From: Coenobita brevimanus
Taxonomy: Eukaryota; Arthropoda; Malacostraca; Decapoda; Coenobitidae
Length of the DNA: 64,000 bases
Direction: 5' to 3'
Assembly: GCA_032717465.1 (NCBI GenBank)
Contig: CM064713.1
Location: forward strand, 15,831,565-15,895,564
The notes under the pieces were generated by a model. The model saw only the letters and a list, made by a program, of their open reading frames with translations. It did not search any database and was not told where the DNA came from. This document shows, piece by piece, positions 20,933-31,540 of this stretch (positions are counted from its first letter, which is position 1; each line of letters starts with the position of its first letter). The position numbers were made by a program, and so were the translations under genes.

Positions 20933-20934
20933 CA

Positions 20935-21050
20935 GGTAAATTTCGAGGCAGGGTAGGGGCAAGGGGAGGCAGGGGACAGGCACCCACCGGAGAGATGAAT
21001 CGGCAGGGTGGGTAGGGGATAGGGTAGGGTAGGGTAGGGTAAATTTGGAA
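20935..21050 (+). repeat. Short G-rich repeats (gtaggg)
   Basis: ggcagg and gtaggg phrases (tagggtagggtagggtaggg at about 21019-21038) between two MITE copies. Confidence 0.7.
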
Positions 21051-21054
21051 AGGA

Positions 21055-21243
21055 AACTCCCTAACACCTTTTCGTAAGCGATTTATTCTGTTCATGACAC
21101 CATTCTGTGCTCTTCTGTGTTACATAAATCTTTCCAATGTCGCCATACTCTGCATAAATAACTTTGAAAGGGATATGAACTAGCCTTATCCCAAAATAAG
21201 GAAGAGATGTTAGGGAGCTTCCTTAACCGGCGAGAATACAAGC
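21055..21243 (-). mobile_element. Fold-back MITE family A, copy 2
   Basis: Same termini as copy 1 but with the internal block in reverse (cgccatactctgcataaataac). It sits about 120 bp from copy 1 in opposite orientation. Confidence 0.8.
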
Positions 21244-21245
21244 CC

Positions 21246-21505
21246 AGCTGAGGCAGGACAGGAACGAAGGTAGGCAGGACAGGAACTGGGGTAGGCAGGG
21301 CAGGAACGAGGGTAGGCAGGGCAAGAATGGGGGTAGGCTGGACAGGAATGGGGGTAGGCAGGGCAGGAACGGGGGTAGGCAGGGCAGAAACAGGGGTAGG
21401 CAGGGCAGGAATGGGGGTAGGCAGGGCAGGAATGGGGGTAGGCAGGGCAGGAATGGGGGTAGGCAGGACAGGAATGGGGGTAGGCAGGACAGGAACAAGT
21501 CAGGG
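21246..21505 (+). repeat. 21-bp minisatellite (gggggtaggcagggcaggaa)
   Basis: About 12 copies of ggcaggaatgggggtaggca-type units with small substitutions. Long minus-strand [10 protein letters not shown] frames derive from it. Confidence 0.95.
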
Positions 21506-22020
21506 TAGAGTGTGAGAGAACAGGATCGCTTAAGACCGGGTGAGGCAGGGTTGGAACAGAACAGGTAGGGCAAGGCAAAGTGAGGCAGGGCAGGGAGAGT
21601 GGCTGGCAGGGATAGACACACTGGGTAGGGATTGGGACAGGCAGGGTAGAAAAGAACAGGCAGAGTATGACAGGGTAGAATAGGGGAAGATGAAGTGAGG
21701 CAGGGTAGGGGTAGGCAGGATGGGGTATAGGATAGGTGAGGCAGGGTAGGACAGGGCAGGGGAGGTCAGGGTGCAGGATAGATTGCAGTAGGATAGGGTC
21801 AGGTGAGTTAAGGTAGGGAGGAGGGCACGGCTGGGTAGGAAGGAAGAGGAGAAGAGTAGGAAGGAGGGTTGGTAGGGTAGGAAGGAAGAGAAGGGTAGGA
21901 AGGAGGGTTGGTAGGGTAGGAAGGAAGAGGAGAAGGGTAGGAAGGAGGGTTGGCAGGGTAGGAAGGAAGAGGAGGGCATGGCAGGGTAGGAAGGAGGGCA
22001 TGGCAGGGTGGCATCGGAAG
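21506..22020 (+). repeat. G-rich degenerate repeats
   Basis: gcagggtagg phrases grading into a tandem of gtaggaaggagggttggtag with gaagagga spacers (21825-21965). Confidence 0.85.
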
Positions 22021-22079
22021 TGGGAACGGAGGGGTGTGTGAGTTCCCAGGAGCAGCGGTGTTGTAGGGGCAGGTGGCCC

Positions 22080-22660
22080 TTACAATGTGTCTCCACCCCT
22101 CACCCCACCCCTCCCTCACCCCCCTCACCCCCTCCCTCACCCCTCCCCTCTTCCCCAACCCCTCCTTATCCCCCCTCCCCCCTCCTTTTCTCTTCCCATT
22201 CCTCCCCTCATGCCCTCCTCTCCATTTCCTCTGTTTCTTCATCTCTCCTAAATGCCTTCTCTGTCTTTCTCTTTTTCTGTCTATTTTTCCTCTCTCTTCC
22301 GTCTCTCCCTCCTTCCTTCTCTCTCTCCATTCTTCCTCACATGTCCTCGTGCCTTCTACTCCGTTCTCTCTCTTGTTTCCTCATCTTTCTTCCCTTTTTT
22401 CTTCCTCCTTTCTCCCTCCCTCCTTCATCCCTTCCACTCCATTTGCTGTCTAACTTGTGTCTTTAATTTTTCAGTCTTCCTCGTGTATTTCCTTCCTTCC
22501 CTCCTTCCTTCCTCCTTCCTTCCTCCCTTCCTTCCTTCCTTCATGCTGTTCCTTTTTTCATCCTTCCCTATTCACTCTTTCATTTTTCATTCTCCGTTCC
22601 TGTCATTCCACTGGACGGGTTTCCATTCTTCTGACTTTTCACTTCTTCCTTTGTTCTGAA
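22080..22660 (+). repeat. Homopyrimidine tract
   Basis: C/T-only low-complexity sequence with CCCCTC then TTCC phases. Confidence 0.9.
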
Positions 22661-22663
22661 TTC

Positions 22664-22795
<132 letters not shown>

Positions 22796-22859
22796 TATTC
22801 TTTCTCAATCCTTTTCATTTGTTATTCAGCTTTCTCTCATATGTCCGTCTCTCTCTCTT

Positions 22860-23820
22860 TACTCTCTTTTTTATTTGACTTCTCTCCTCCCTCCCTCCTC
22901 CCTCCCTCCCCACACCCATCCATCAGTCTTCCATTACCTCCCTCCCTCCCTCTATCTCCCCCAAATCTGTTCCATTCCTACGTATTTCCAAACCTTTCTC
23001 TCCCCAATCGCGTTTCTCCACCTTTTAACCTTCACTGGCCTCCCCCCATTCCTCCCTCCCTCCCTCCCTCCTTCCTCTTTCCTCTTCCTCCCTCTCTCCC
23101 TCCTTCCTCTTTCCTCTTCCTTCCTTCTCCTCTTCCTGTGCCTCTTCTTCACCATCCATCATTGTCTTGTTTCTTCCTTCCATCTTTCTCTTCCTTTTTC
23201 CATTCGTCTTTATTTACGTGCTCTCCTTCCCTCTTCCTCTTACTCCTCCCTCCTCCTGCTCTCCCTGCTCTTCCTCCTCCTCTTCTTCCTTATCTTCCTC
23301 TTTTTACTCTTCCTCATCCTCTTCTTCCTCTTTCTAATCCACTTCCTCCTCGTAATCCACATCCTCCATTTCTTCCTCATCCTCCTCATCCTTTTCCTCG
23401 TCATCTTGCTCTTCCTCCTTTTCTTCCTCTTCCTCTTCCTCCATTTCTTCCTCTTCCTCTTCCTCCTTTTCTTCCTCTTCCTCTTCCTCCTTTTCTTTCT
23501 CTTCCTCTTCCTCCTTTTCTTCCTCTTCCTCTTCCTCCTTTTCTTCCTCTTCCTCTTCCTCCTTTTCTTCCTCTTCCTCTTCCTCCTTTTCTTTCTCTTC
23601 CTCTTCCTCCTTTTCTTCCTCTTCCTCTTCCTCCTTTTCTTCCTCTTCCTCTTCCTCCTTTTCTTCCTCTTCCTCTTCCTCCTTTTCTTTCTCTTCCTCT
23701 TCCTCCTTTTCTTCCTCTTCCTCTTCCTCCTCTCCCTCATCCTCTTCCTCTTCCTTCTTTTCTTCTTCCTCTTCCTCCTCCTCCTCCTCCTCCTCTTCCT
23801 CCTCCTCCTCTTCCATCAGA
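22860..23820 (+). repeat. Homopyrimidine tract with 24-bp array
   Basis: C/T-only DNA. From about 23405 to 23760 a precise 24-bp unit, ttcctcttcctcttcctcct plus tttc, repeats about 13 times; a few copies have tttctttc in place of tttcttcc. Minus-strand KEEEEEEE frames are rejected as genes. Confidence 0.93.
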
Positions 23821-23849
23821 TCCTTTTTTTCACCCTTGCTACCACCAGT

Positions 23850-23884
23850 CTATTTATCTATTTATTTATTTATTTATTTATTTT
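23850..23884. repeat. (TTTA)n microsatellite
   Basis: Short ATTT/TTTA run. Confidence 0.9.
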
Positions 23885-23909
23885 ACACTAACCCCTTCCA
23901 ACCCGTCCT

Positions 23910-24055
23910 ACCTCAGACGATTTTATTGAACGAGTCAATCACCTGAAATCCATCCACCTGCACCCTTTCTGTAGCACTTCTTCGTGACTAGCATCTTGTA
24001 GTGTTAACCTCCTATTGCTCGGCACTGGAGGTTAGAACTGTCAGCAGGAAATAGT
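23910..24055 (+). mobile_element. SINE-like family B fragment with family E end
   Basis: Begins with cagacgattttatt (family E end), then contains the family B core cacttcttcgtgactagcat (about 23975-23994). The same adjacency of the two motifs is seen at 44788-44930. Confidence 0.55.
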
Positions 24056-24132
24056 AAGAAAAAAAAATAAGTAGGAGAATGGAAGGGGTTAAGAGCAGAA
24101 AAACAAAGGGAAAGATTGGGAAATAGAAGTAG

Positions 24133-24167
<35 letters not shown>

Positions 24168-25498
24168 ATATATCCTTAATAGCCTCTTCTCCTTCCCCTC
24201 TCTTAGTCCCTCCCTCTCTCCCTTCCCTCCCTCTCTCCCTTCCCTCCCTCCCTCCTCCCTTCCCTCCCTCCCTCCACACCTGTTGGCCAGATTGTGTGGG
24301 TTCCCTTCTGACCCTTCTTTTCCTCCCTCCCTCCTTTGCATCCCTCCCTCTTCCTCCCTCACCCCCCTCCCCTCTCCCCTCATTTCTCTCCAACCTCTCC
24401 CTCTTCCCTGACTTAGCTCCCCCTCTCTCCCCTTACCCCCCTCCACATTCTCCCATCACGTCTTCCTTTCCTCATTTCCTCCTTTTCTTCCTTCCTTCCT
24501 TTTTCCTTTTTTCTTCCTTCCTTCCTTCCTGTCTTCCTTCCTTCCTTCCTTTCTTTTTCCTTCCGTTCATTCTTCCCTCCTTTCTCTCCTCCCTCCCTCC
24601 CTCCTTCTTTCTTTCTTTTTCTTTCTTTCCTTCCTTCCTTCCTTCCCTCCTTCCTTCTTTCCCTCCTTCCCTCCCTCCCATCCATCCATCCGTCCTTCCA
24701 TCCATCCATCCGTCCTTCCTTTCATCCATCCGTCCATCCATCCATCCATCCATCCATCCTGCCTTCCTTCCTTCTTTCCTTCCTTCTTTCCTTCCATTCA
24801 TTCTTCCATCCATCTATCCATCCATCCCTCCTTCTTTCCTTCCTTCCTTCCATCTATCCATCCATCCATCCATCCATCCATCCTTCCTTCCTTCCTTCCT
24901 TCCATCCATTCTTCCATCCGTCCATCCATCCATCCTTCCTTCCTTCCTTCCTTCCGTCCATCCATCCCTCCTTCCATTCTTCCTTCCTTCCTTCCTTCCA
25001 CCCATCCCTCCATCCGTCCTTCCTTTCTTCCTTGTTTCCTTCCTTCCTTCCTTCCTTCCTTCCCTTCTTCCATCCATCTCCATCCATCCTTCCTTCTTTC
25101 CTTTCCATCCATCCTTCCTTCCATCCATCCATCCATCCATCCATCCTTCCTTCCTTCCTTCTTCCTTCCTTCTTCCTTCCTTCCTTCCTTCCACTCGTCC
25201 CTTCATCCTTCCTTCCTTCCTTCCACTCGTCCCTTCATCCTTCCTTCCTTCCTTCCATCCATCCATCCATCCATCTTTCCATCCATCCATCCATCCTTCC
25301 ATCCATCCATCCATCCATCCTTCCTTCCATCCTTCCATCCATCCTTCCATCCATCCATCCATCCATCCTTCCATCCATCCGTCCATCCTTCCATCCATCC
25401 GTCCATCCTTCCATCCTTCCATCCATCCATCCATCCATCCATCCATCCTTCCATCCATCCATCCTTCCATCCATCCATCCATCCATCCTTCCTTTCGC
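24133..25498 (+). repeat. (CT)n, homopyrimidine and (CATC)/(CTTC) tetranucleotide tract
   Basis: (CT)n to about 24165, C/T-only DNA to about 24660, then almost 850 bp of interspersed CATC and CTTC tetranucleotides. Plus-strand FHPSIHPS and minus-strand MDGWMDG frames run through on several registers and are artefacts. Confidence 0.96.
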
Positions 25499-25545
25499 TG
25501 ACATTCCACGATCTTTCCATCGTTGCTTGGCATTTCTCATTTTAT

Positions 25546-25548
<3 letters not shown>

Positions 25549-25588
<40 letters not shown>
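25549..25588. repeat. (CT)n microsatellite
   Basis: Uninterrupted CT. Confidence 0.97.
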
Positions 25589-25591
<3 letters not shown>

Positions 25592-25654
25592 CTGGTGGTA
25601 ATTGCGTGTTTTTATTGTTATTGTTGATGTTGCGTCTGCTGAGGTGGTGCTGAC

Positions 25655-26460
25655 TCTTCCTTCCTCCCATCCTTCCAGCCTTCCTTCCTTCTTCTTCTTT
25701 CCTTCTCTCCTACCCGCCATTCCTTTCCTCCCTCTCTCCATCCCCCATTCCCTCCCTTCCTCCATCCCCCATTCCCTCCCTTCCTCCCTTCTTTCCCCCC
25801 TTCCCTTAGTGCCTCCCTTCCTTTCCTCCCTTTCCCCTTCATATCCTGTGTCCCTCCCTTGCTTCCTCACTCCTTCCCTCCCTTCCTTTCCTCCCTCTCT
25901 CCCTCCCTTTCCTCCCTCTCTCAATCCTTTCCGCCCGTCTCTCCCTTCGTTCACTCCTTCCCTCTTACCTCTTCTCCCTTCCGCCCTCCTTCTTTCCCTC
26001 AGTGCTTCCTCTCCCTCTCTTCCTTCTTCCTCCTCCTTTCCTCCTTCCCTCACTTTTTGTCCTCTTCTCCCTTCGTCTCTGCACGTCTTTCCCCCGTCAG
26101 TCCTTTCACCTTTCCCTTCCTTCCTTCCTTCCTTCCTTCCTTCCCTTCCCTTCCCTTCCCTTCCTTCCTTCCTTCCTTCCTTCCATCTATCCATCCTTCC
26201 TTCCATCCTTCCTTCCTTCCTTCCATCCATCCATCCTTCCTTCCTTCCTTCCTTCCATCCATCCTTCCTTCCTTCCATCCATCCTTCCTTCCTTCCTTCC
26301 TTTCCTCCCTGTCGTTGCTGTCGCTCCTCAATCTCACCCTCTCTATCTCTCCCTTCCTCATTCTCCTCTCCTTTTCCCCCCCCACTTTACCTCCTTCCCC
26401 TCCCTCCCTCCTCTCATCCCTCTCCCCCTTCCTCCTTCCTCCTCCCCTCCTCCCTCCATG
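25655..26460 (+). repeat. Homopyrimidine and tetranucleotide tract
   Basis: C/T-only DNA with (TTCC)n and (CATC)n at about 26115-26305. Confidence 0.93.
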
Positions 26461-26599
26461 TGTCACCCAGATGGCTCCAAGTCCCACCGTCCACCTTGAT
26501 AGATGAACGAATTTATACGTACATAATACTGGCTAGGTGCACACTCATCCAAACCTACATATGTGCACATTCATTACACGCACACACAATACAAAAAAA

Positions 26600-26630
26600 A
26601 ATCAGATGGTTAGGCCTGTGAGATGTACCT

Positions 26631-26636
<6 letters not shown>
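26600..26636 (+). repeat. Dispersed copy of the 30.1-kb unit
   Basis: atggttaggcctgtgagatg followed by an aggatt phrase matches units of the tandem at 30102-30318. Confidence 0.6.

Positions 26637-26674
<38 letters not shown>
26637..26674. repeat. (TG)n microsatellite
   Basis: Uninterrupted TG, about 38 bp. Confidence 0.97.
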
Positions 26675-26676
<2 letters not shown>

Positions 26677-26734
26677 AGGGTATTTTGTAAACATGTAAAG
26701 TATTAGCAGGTGTGGGTGGCTTGTGGAGGCGGGA

Positions 26735-27080
26735 GAGGAGATGATGATGATGATGAGGAGGAGGAGGAGAAGGATAATGATGTTGATGTTGATGATGATG
26801 ATGGTGATGAGGAAAAGGAGGATGGTAGTGATGATGCTTATGGTGTTGGTGGTGGTGATGATGATGATGATGATGATAGTGATGATGTCGATGATGATGA
26901 GGATAGTGATGATGTTGATGAGGAGGAGGATGGTAGTGATGATGCTGATGATGAGGGTAGTGATGGTGGTGATGATGATAAAGATGATGGTGGTGAGGAA
27001 GAGGAGGAAAGTAGTTATGATGTAGATGGTGAGGGTGGTGATGGTGATGATAGTGGTGATGATGGTGATAAAACTTCTGA
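26735..27080 (+). repeat. GAT/GGT/GAG trinucleotide tract
   Basis: Imperfect triplet repeat encoding D/E/G in one frame and H in the other. All frames stay open because of composition. No exon signals around it. Confidence 0.92.
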
Positions 27081-27117
27081 AGGTGAGTCAAAGGAACCAG
27101 AGTCTTAAAGGCGTGAT

Positions 27118-27150
27118 AGGCAAGAATAAATCGCTTAGGAAGAGGTGTTT
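27118..27150 (-). mobile_element. MITE family A terminus (fragment)
   Basis: gaataaatcgcttaggaaga and ggtgtt only. Confidence 0.6.
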
Positions 27151-27379
27151 CGACATATAAACAAAGGAAAATTCGTGCCATGATAAACAAAACAGATCTA
27201 GAGTTGCCTTCATTAATATTCTTATAAATTGTGTATAGGATTATTTCGTTATATCTATCCCTTCGTTATATATCTATCAGACAGTGTATGTGAGAATTGG
27301 AGCCAATATTATAGTGAAATTATATGGGAAAAATATTAGGATTATTATTAACTCTTAGCCGTTATAGAAGTAGGGTAAT

Positions 27380-27440
<61 letters not shown>
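27380..27440. repeat. (CT)n-(CA)n microsatellite
   Basis: About 48 bp CT followed by a short CA run. Confidence 0.95.
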
Positions 27441-27443
<3 letters not shown>

Positions 27444-27449
27444 TCATCG

Positions 27450-27510
27450 GTAAAGGAAGCTCCCTTACACCTCTTGATTACCGATTTATATCTATATCTG
27501 ACGGGTTAAT
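27450..27510 (+). mobile_element. MITE family A terminus (fragment)
   Basis: cggtaaaggaagctccctta, cacctcttgattaccgattta, then gacgggttaatg; left end only. Confidence 0.6.
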
Positions 27511-27574
27511 GTAGTTTTTGTGCATCTATTTAATGTCAGTTTAAAAATAGGTACAGAATATACAAGGATAGTAA

Positions 27575-27706
27575 ATCATCATCATCATCACCACCACCAC
27601 CACCACCACCACCACCACCACCACCACCACCACCACCATCATCACTATCATCATCTTCGTCACCATCATCATCATCACCATCATCATCACTGTCATCATC
27701 ATCATC

Positions 27707-27738
<32 letters not shown>

Positions 27739-27742
27739 CCAC
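27575..27742. repeat. (CAT)/(CAC) trinucleotide tract
   Basis: Perfect (CAC)n in the middle and CAT/CATCAC around it. The poly-His frame is an artefact. Confidence 0.96.
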
Positions 27743-27919
27743 GAAATCTAAAAGAATATCACCCAAGAGGTTAATATTTGGCCACAGTGAAGGAGGCTGA
27801 GGATGAGATGGAGGAGTGGGGTGGAGAGGCATGAGAGAGAGAGTGGGATGTGAGCCGGAGAGAGGGCAGTGTGATGACAGAGGACAGGGTGAGAAGGTGA
27901 TAGATTTGTGAAGGATTTA

Positions 27920-28005
27920 GGGGTCTGGCGATAGATAAATAAATAGATGGATAGATAGGTAGGTTGATAGATAGAAGGATGGAGTAGATATAGATAGATA
28001 GAAGT
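27920..28005. repeat. (GATA)n degenerate
   Basis: GATA/GGTAGATA microsatellite. Confidence 0.9.
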
Positions 28006-28164
28006 CTTGCAGCGGTATATCCGGCTGGCCACGTGTTGCAAAAAATTGACGGAAATATTTAGCGTTCGTGACCCGTGCAATGTGTGCAATGTGGCCAGAT
28101 TGGTGTTGAGAGAGAGAGAAATTGCACATATAATCCAATGCAGTGTTACATGCAAAAAGTCTTA

Positions 28165-28167
<3 letters not shown>

Positions 28168-28249
<82 letters not shown>
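28168..28249. repeat. (CA)n microsatellite
   Basis: About 80 bp uninterrupted CA. Confidence 0.98.
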
Positions 28250-28251
<2 letters not shown>

Positions 28252-29130
28252 TCCCTCACTTTCCCACCCCCTCTTAGACGTCCCTCCCACACCCCTCCCC
28301 CCACCCCCTTCATTCTGCTGCACCATTCTGTCCACCAATACTCACTTCCCCTCCTCCTCCTCACCCCTCTCCCCCACCTTTCTCTCCCCTCCCTCCCCTC
28401 CCCTCCCCTGTCCTCCTCCTCTCACCCCTGCCTCCCTCCTCACCCCCTCCCTTCACCCTCTCTTCTCACCTCCCTTTCCTTACTTCGTCTCCCTCCCTTC
28501 ATCCCCCTTTTCACATTCTACCCCTCTCATCTTCTCTTCTTTCCCCCTTCCCTCTCTCCTTTCCCTTCCCACCTCCACATCCCCTTCCTCTCGCCCCCTT
28601 ACTCCCCCTCCTCTCGCCCCCTTACTCCCCCTCCCCTCCCCCTTGTCCATTTTTTTTTTTAATCGCTTATTTTCCCCCATCCCTCCCTTCCTCCCTCTCC
28701 CTCCCCCACATTCCTCCACTGCCGCCCCCTCCCTCCCATTCTTTCCCTCCCTCCCCTCCCCCTCCCTCCCTCTATTCATGCCTCCCTCCCCTTTTCGCCA
28801 TTCCTATTGCTACTTAAGAGAGGAGAGTAAATGGGAAGCGAGTGAAGGATTTTTTTTCTCCCTTTTTATTTGTGCTTTATCTTTATCCTTCCCTCCTTCC
28901 TTCCTTCCCTCCTTCCTCCCTTCCTTCCTTCCATCCTTCCTCCCTTCCTTCCTTCCATCCATCCTTCCTTCCATTCTTCCTTCTTTCCTTCCTTCCTTCT
29001 TTATTTATTTGCTTGTTTTTTATTTCATTTCTCCTTCCTTCCTTCCTTCCTTCCTTCCTTTCCTTTCCTTCCTTCCTTCCTTCTTTATTTATTTGCTCGT
29101 TATTTCATTTTTCCTTCCTTCCTCCGTCCA
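28250..29130 (+). repeat. Homopyrimidine tract, (TTCC)n at the end
   Basis: C/T-only DNA to about 28790; (TTCC)n blocks at 28890-29130 with a duplicated ttctttatttatttgct phrase (28997 and 29080). Confidence 0.9.
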
Positions 29131-29374
29131 TTGAAATACACATAAGCAAAAGACAACAAAAGGAATAAATTTAGGTCCATTGCCCCTTTCAGTGGCCAGG
29201 TGCAGTAAGATTGGAGGCTTGATTTGACTAGTAACCAAGGAGATTCGTACCCTATAACTAAGGTATATTAAATTAGACGCCACTACGACCTAGTAGTAGG
29301 GTCTTAGGACTTGCCTGGTTCCCTTAGATGAAGACAGTAGAGTATGATTGTTTTTCTAATGATGTATGGGTATG

Positions 29375-29417
29375 AGAGAGAGAGAGAGAGAGAGACCTTG
29401 TGGACATGTGCATCTGG

Positions 29418-29471
<54 letters not shown>

Positions 29472-29547
29472 AAATGTGGCATGTGCATATGGGAATGTGT
29501 GTGTGTGTGTGTGTGTGTGTGAGGAAATGTGACATGTGCATATGGGA

Positions 29548-29593
<46 letters not shown>

Positions 29594-29616
29594 AAATGTG
29601 ACATGTGCATATGGGA

Positions 29617-29674
<58 letters not shown>

Positions 29675-29698
29675 AAATGTGGCATGTGCATATGGGAA

Positions 29699-29729
<31 letters not shown>

Positions 29730-29805
29730 AAATGTGGCATGTGCATATGGGAATGTGTGTGTGTGTGTGTGTGTGTGTGAGGAAATGTGACATGTGCATA
29801 TGGGA

Positions 29806-29880
<75 letters not shown>
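29375..29880. repeat. (TG)n array with conserved 30-bp islands
   Basis: TG runs of varying length are separated six times by an almost identical island: aggaaatgtg, then a or g, then catgtgcatatgggaatg. A (GA)n precedes it (29374-29393). Long frames in all phases are artefacts. Confidence 0.95.
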
Positions 29881-29885
<5 letters not shown>

Positions 29886-29899
29886 TAAACGAAATATAA

Positions 29900-30005
29900 T
29901 CCATTTGTGAAAGACGTAAAGTGAAAATCTGTTGAACAAAGAATAAAGGAAAAGATACCTTGATTTTACTTAGATGTTCATATAGAGAGAGAGAAGGATA
30001 TGAAC
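29900..30005. other. No gene seen
   Basis: AT-rich connecting sequence. Confidence 0.4.
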
Positions 30006-30017
30006 AGGGTCGGTGAG

Positions 30018-30101
30018 AGTCCCTAACATCTTTTCCTTAGCGATTTATTTTCGGATATGGCTGGGTAGTGTCCTTTTTTACGTGATTTATGCCGAGTATC
30101 G
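30018..30101 (+). mobile_element. MITE family A, left half
   Basis: gtccctaacatcttttcctt, agcgatttattttcgg, tatggctgg, then gccgagtatcg. The right terminus is missing and replaced by the tandem repeat that follows. Confidence 0.7.
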
Positions 30102-30318
30102 AAGTTTATTTTATGAGTGGATGGTTAGACCTGTGAGATGGAGCCGAGAATTTAGCTGTATTATTTTCATTTCAGTCAGTATTTGTAGTTTATTTTATGA
30201 GTGGATGGTTAGGCCTGTGAGGTGGAGCCAAGTATTTAGCTATATTTTCTTTCTCAACCTGTATTTTGTAGTTTATTTTATGAGTGGATGGTTAGGCCTT
30301 TGAGGTTGCACCGAGGAT
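30102..30318 (+). repeat. About 92-bp tandem repeat, 2.5-3 copies
   Basis: Each unit has gtttattttatgagtggatg, then gttaggcctgtgagatgga, then tatttagct. A single copy of part of the unit is at 26600-26636. Confidence 0.85.
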
Positions 30319-30426
30319 TCCAAGGGCTTAAATGATAAGTGAATGAATGTGTGACCCTTTCCTTTGGGCACTATGTTTATAGTTCTCAGGCTTGTGTTTT
30401 TCTGTGTTTGTTTTTGGATCACTACC

Positions 30427-30428
<2 letters not shown>

Positions 30429-30488
<60 letters not shown>
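30429..30488. repeat. (GT)n microsatellite
   Basis: About 60 bp GT. Confidence 0.97.
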
Positions 30489-30489
<1 letters not shown>

Positions 30490-30509
30490 GGGGGAGATAG
30501 GGTTAGGGT

Positions 30510-30625
30510 GATGATGATGATGAGGAGGAGGAGGAAGAGGAGGAGGAGGGAAGGAGAAGTCAGAAAGGAGAGGTGATGATGATGATGAGGAGGAGGAGGA
30601 GGAAGAGGAGGAGGAGGAGGGAAGG

Positions 30626-30656
<31 letters not shown>

Positions 30657-30705
30657 GAGGAGGAGGAGGAGGAGGAGGGAAGGATATGAGAGAGAGAGAG
30701 AGAGA
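30510..30705 (+). repeat. GATG/GAG/GA purine repeats
   Basis: A compound purine block with an approximately duplicated module (gatgatgatgatgaggagg; gggaaggatatgagagagag). Confidence 0.9.
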
Positions 30706-30784
30706 CTGCCCCGCACACGACCCTCTTCCCACACACACACACACACACATGTACGTTTCGGCGCATTTGACATTGCATCTGGGA

Positions 30785-30785
<1 letters not shown>

Positions 30786-30818
<33 letters not shown>
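30786..30818. repeat. (TG)n microsatellite
   Basis: About 33 bp TG. Confidence 0.96.
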
Positions 30819-30819
<1 letters not shown>

Positions 30820-30824
30820 CTGAG

Positions 30825-31535
30825 TCAGGCTCGTACATTCCCGTGTATTAAACCATTCTTATCATACATATCCTTAAATTTATGAATAGTTTTGGCACAC
30901 ACTATTTCATTCGGCAGTGCAGTCCACTGATCAATTGCCCTATTTAGGAAACTGAATTCCTTACGTCTTTATCGCCTCTATATGTAGTTTTTTTTTTTTT
31001 TTTTTTTTTTTCCACTGTGCTCTTGCTGATGTTTCCCCATAGGTCATATCCCATTGGTGTCCAGTGTCCAGAGTATTGGACGGATGTGGGATTTTTCAAG
31101 TCTTCATAAAGTAGGGAACCCCCGGGTAGGGACCTCTGAGCTTCGCGACTATGAGCCGATAGACGGAGGGCGGTACGCTTAGTGCCCTGCCAGTGCAGTG
31201 CCTCGGCCAGCACCCCTGGGATCCAGTGGGATTTAGGCCTACTCATTTATGTCCATTTTCTCTTTCCATGAGATGCATTTATATAGCATAATCATGTTTC
31301 CACTTTTCCTTCTCTCCTGTTGTGTTGGTAGATTCAATTTTTCTAGTCTTTCTTCGTAGCTTAGATCCCTTAAGCTTGGTACCCATCTTGTAACTGCCCT
31401 TTGTACTTTTTCAATCTTATCTATGTCTTTTTTGAGGTGGGGATTCCAGACTACTGATGCATACTCCAGGGTTGGTCTGATGAATGATATTATTATCTTT
31501 CTCAGCGTGTCTTCATTTAGCCTATGTATGAGAGT
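30825..31535 (-). mobile_element. Non-LTR retrotransposon family 3, C-terminal fragment, interrupted
   Basis: The minus-strand translation of 31250-31535 gives LRKIIISFIRPTLEYASVVW, NPHLKKDIDKIEKVQRAV and LRDLSYEERLEKLNLPTQQER; 30825-30980 continues with RRKEFSFLNRAIDQWTALPN, EIVCAKTIHKFKDMYDK and stop at 30825-30827. These are consecutive blocks of one LINE ORF2 C-terminus, split by an A-tailed insertion at 30988-31246. It is distinct from family 2 (no YRYF/SRHLEM blocks) and related to the fragment at 6098-6772. Confidence 0.85.
30988..31246 (-). mobile_element. A-tailed retroposon (possible SINE) nested in LINE family 3
   Basis: The poly(T) at 30988-31011 is the poly(A) tail of a minus-strand insertion of about 260 bp. 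It interrupts the LINE coding region between ISWKEK and the YRGDK/RRKEF blocks. Its left end on the minus strand has ggcactgcactggcagggca. A phrase tggccgagg resembles an A box, but no B box is clear, so the class is open. A clean target-site duplication is not visible. Confidence 0.65.
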
Positions 31536-31540
31536 GCTAC

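Noticed and set aside
23240..23816. Acidic and basic coiled-coil-like proteins (KEEEEEEE, RKRKKRRK)
   Set aside because: 24-bp homopyrimidine array read in different frames.
24413..25601. MDGWMDG- and [14 protein letters not shown] proteins
   Set aside because: CATC/CTTC tetranucleotide repeats; all frames open by composition.
26710..27108. Asp/Glu-rich acidic protein
   Set aside because: GAT/GAG triplet repeat with no flanking exon signal.
29405..29880. CRISPR-like array (conserved islands with variable spacers)
   Set aside because: The spacers are plain TG repeats and the genome is eukaryotic; there are no cas genes or unique spacers.
29304..29939. Cys-Val (VCVCVC) and THTHTH proteins here and at other GT/CA runs
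   Set aside because: Dinucleotide microsatellites.
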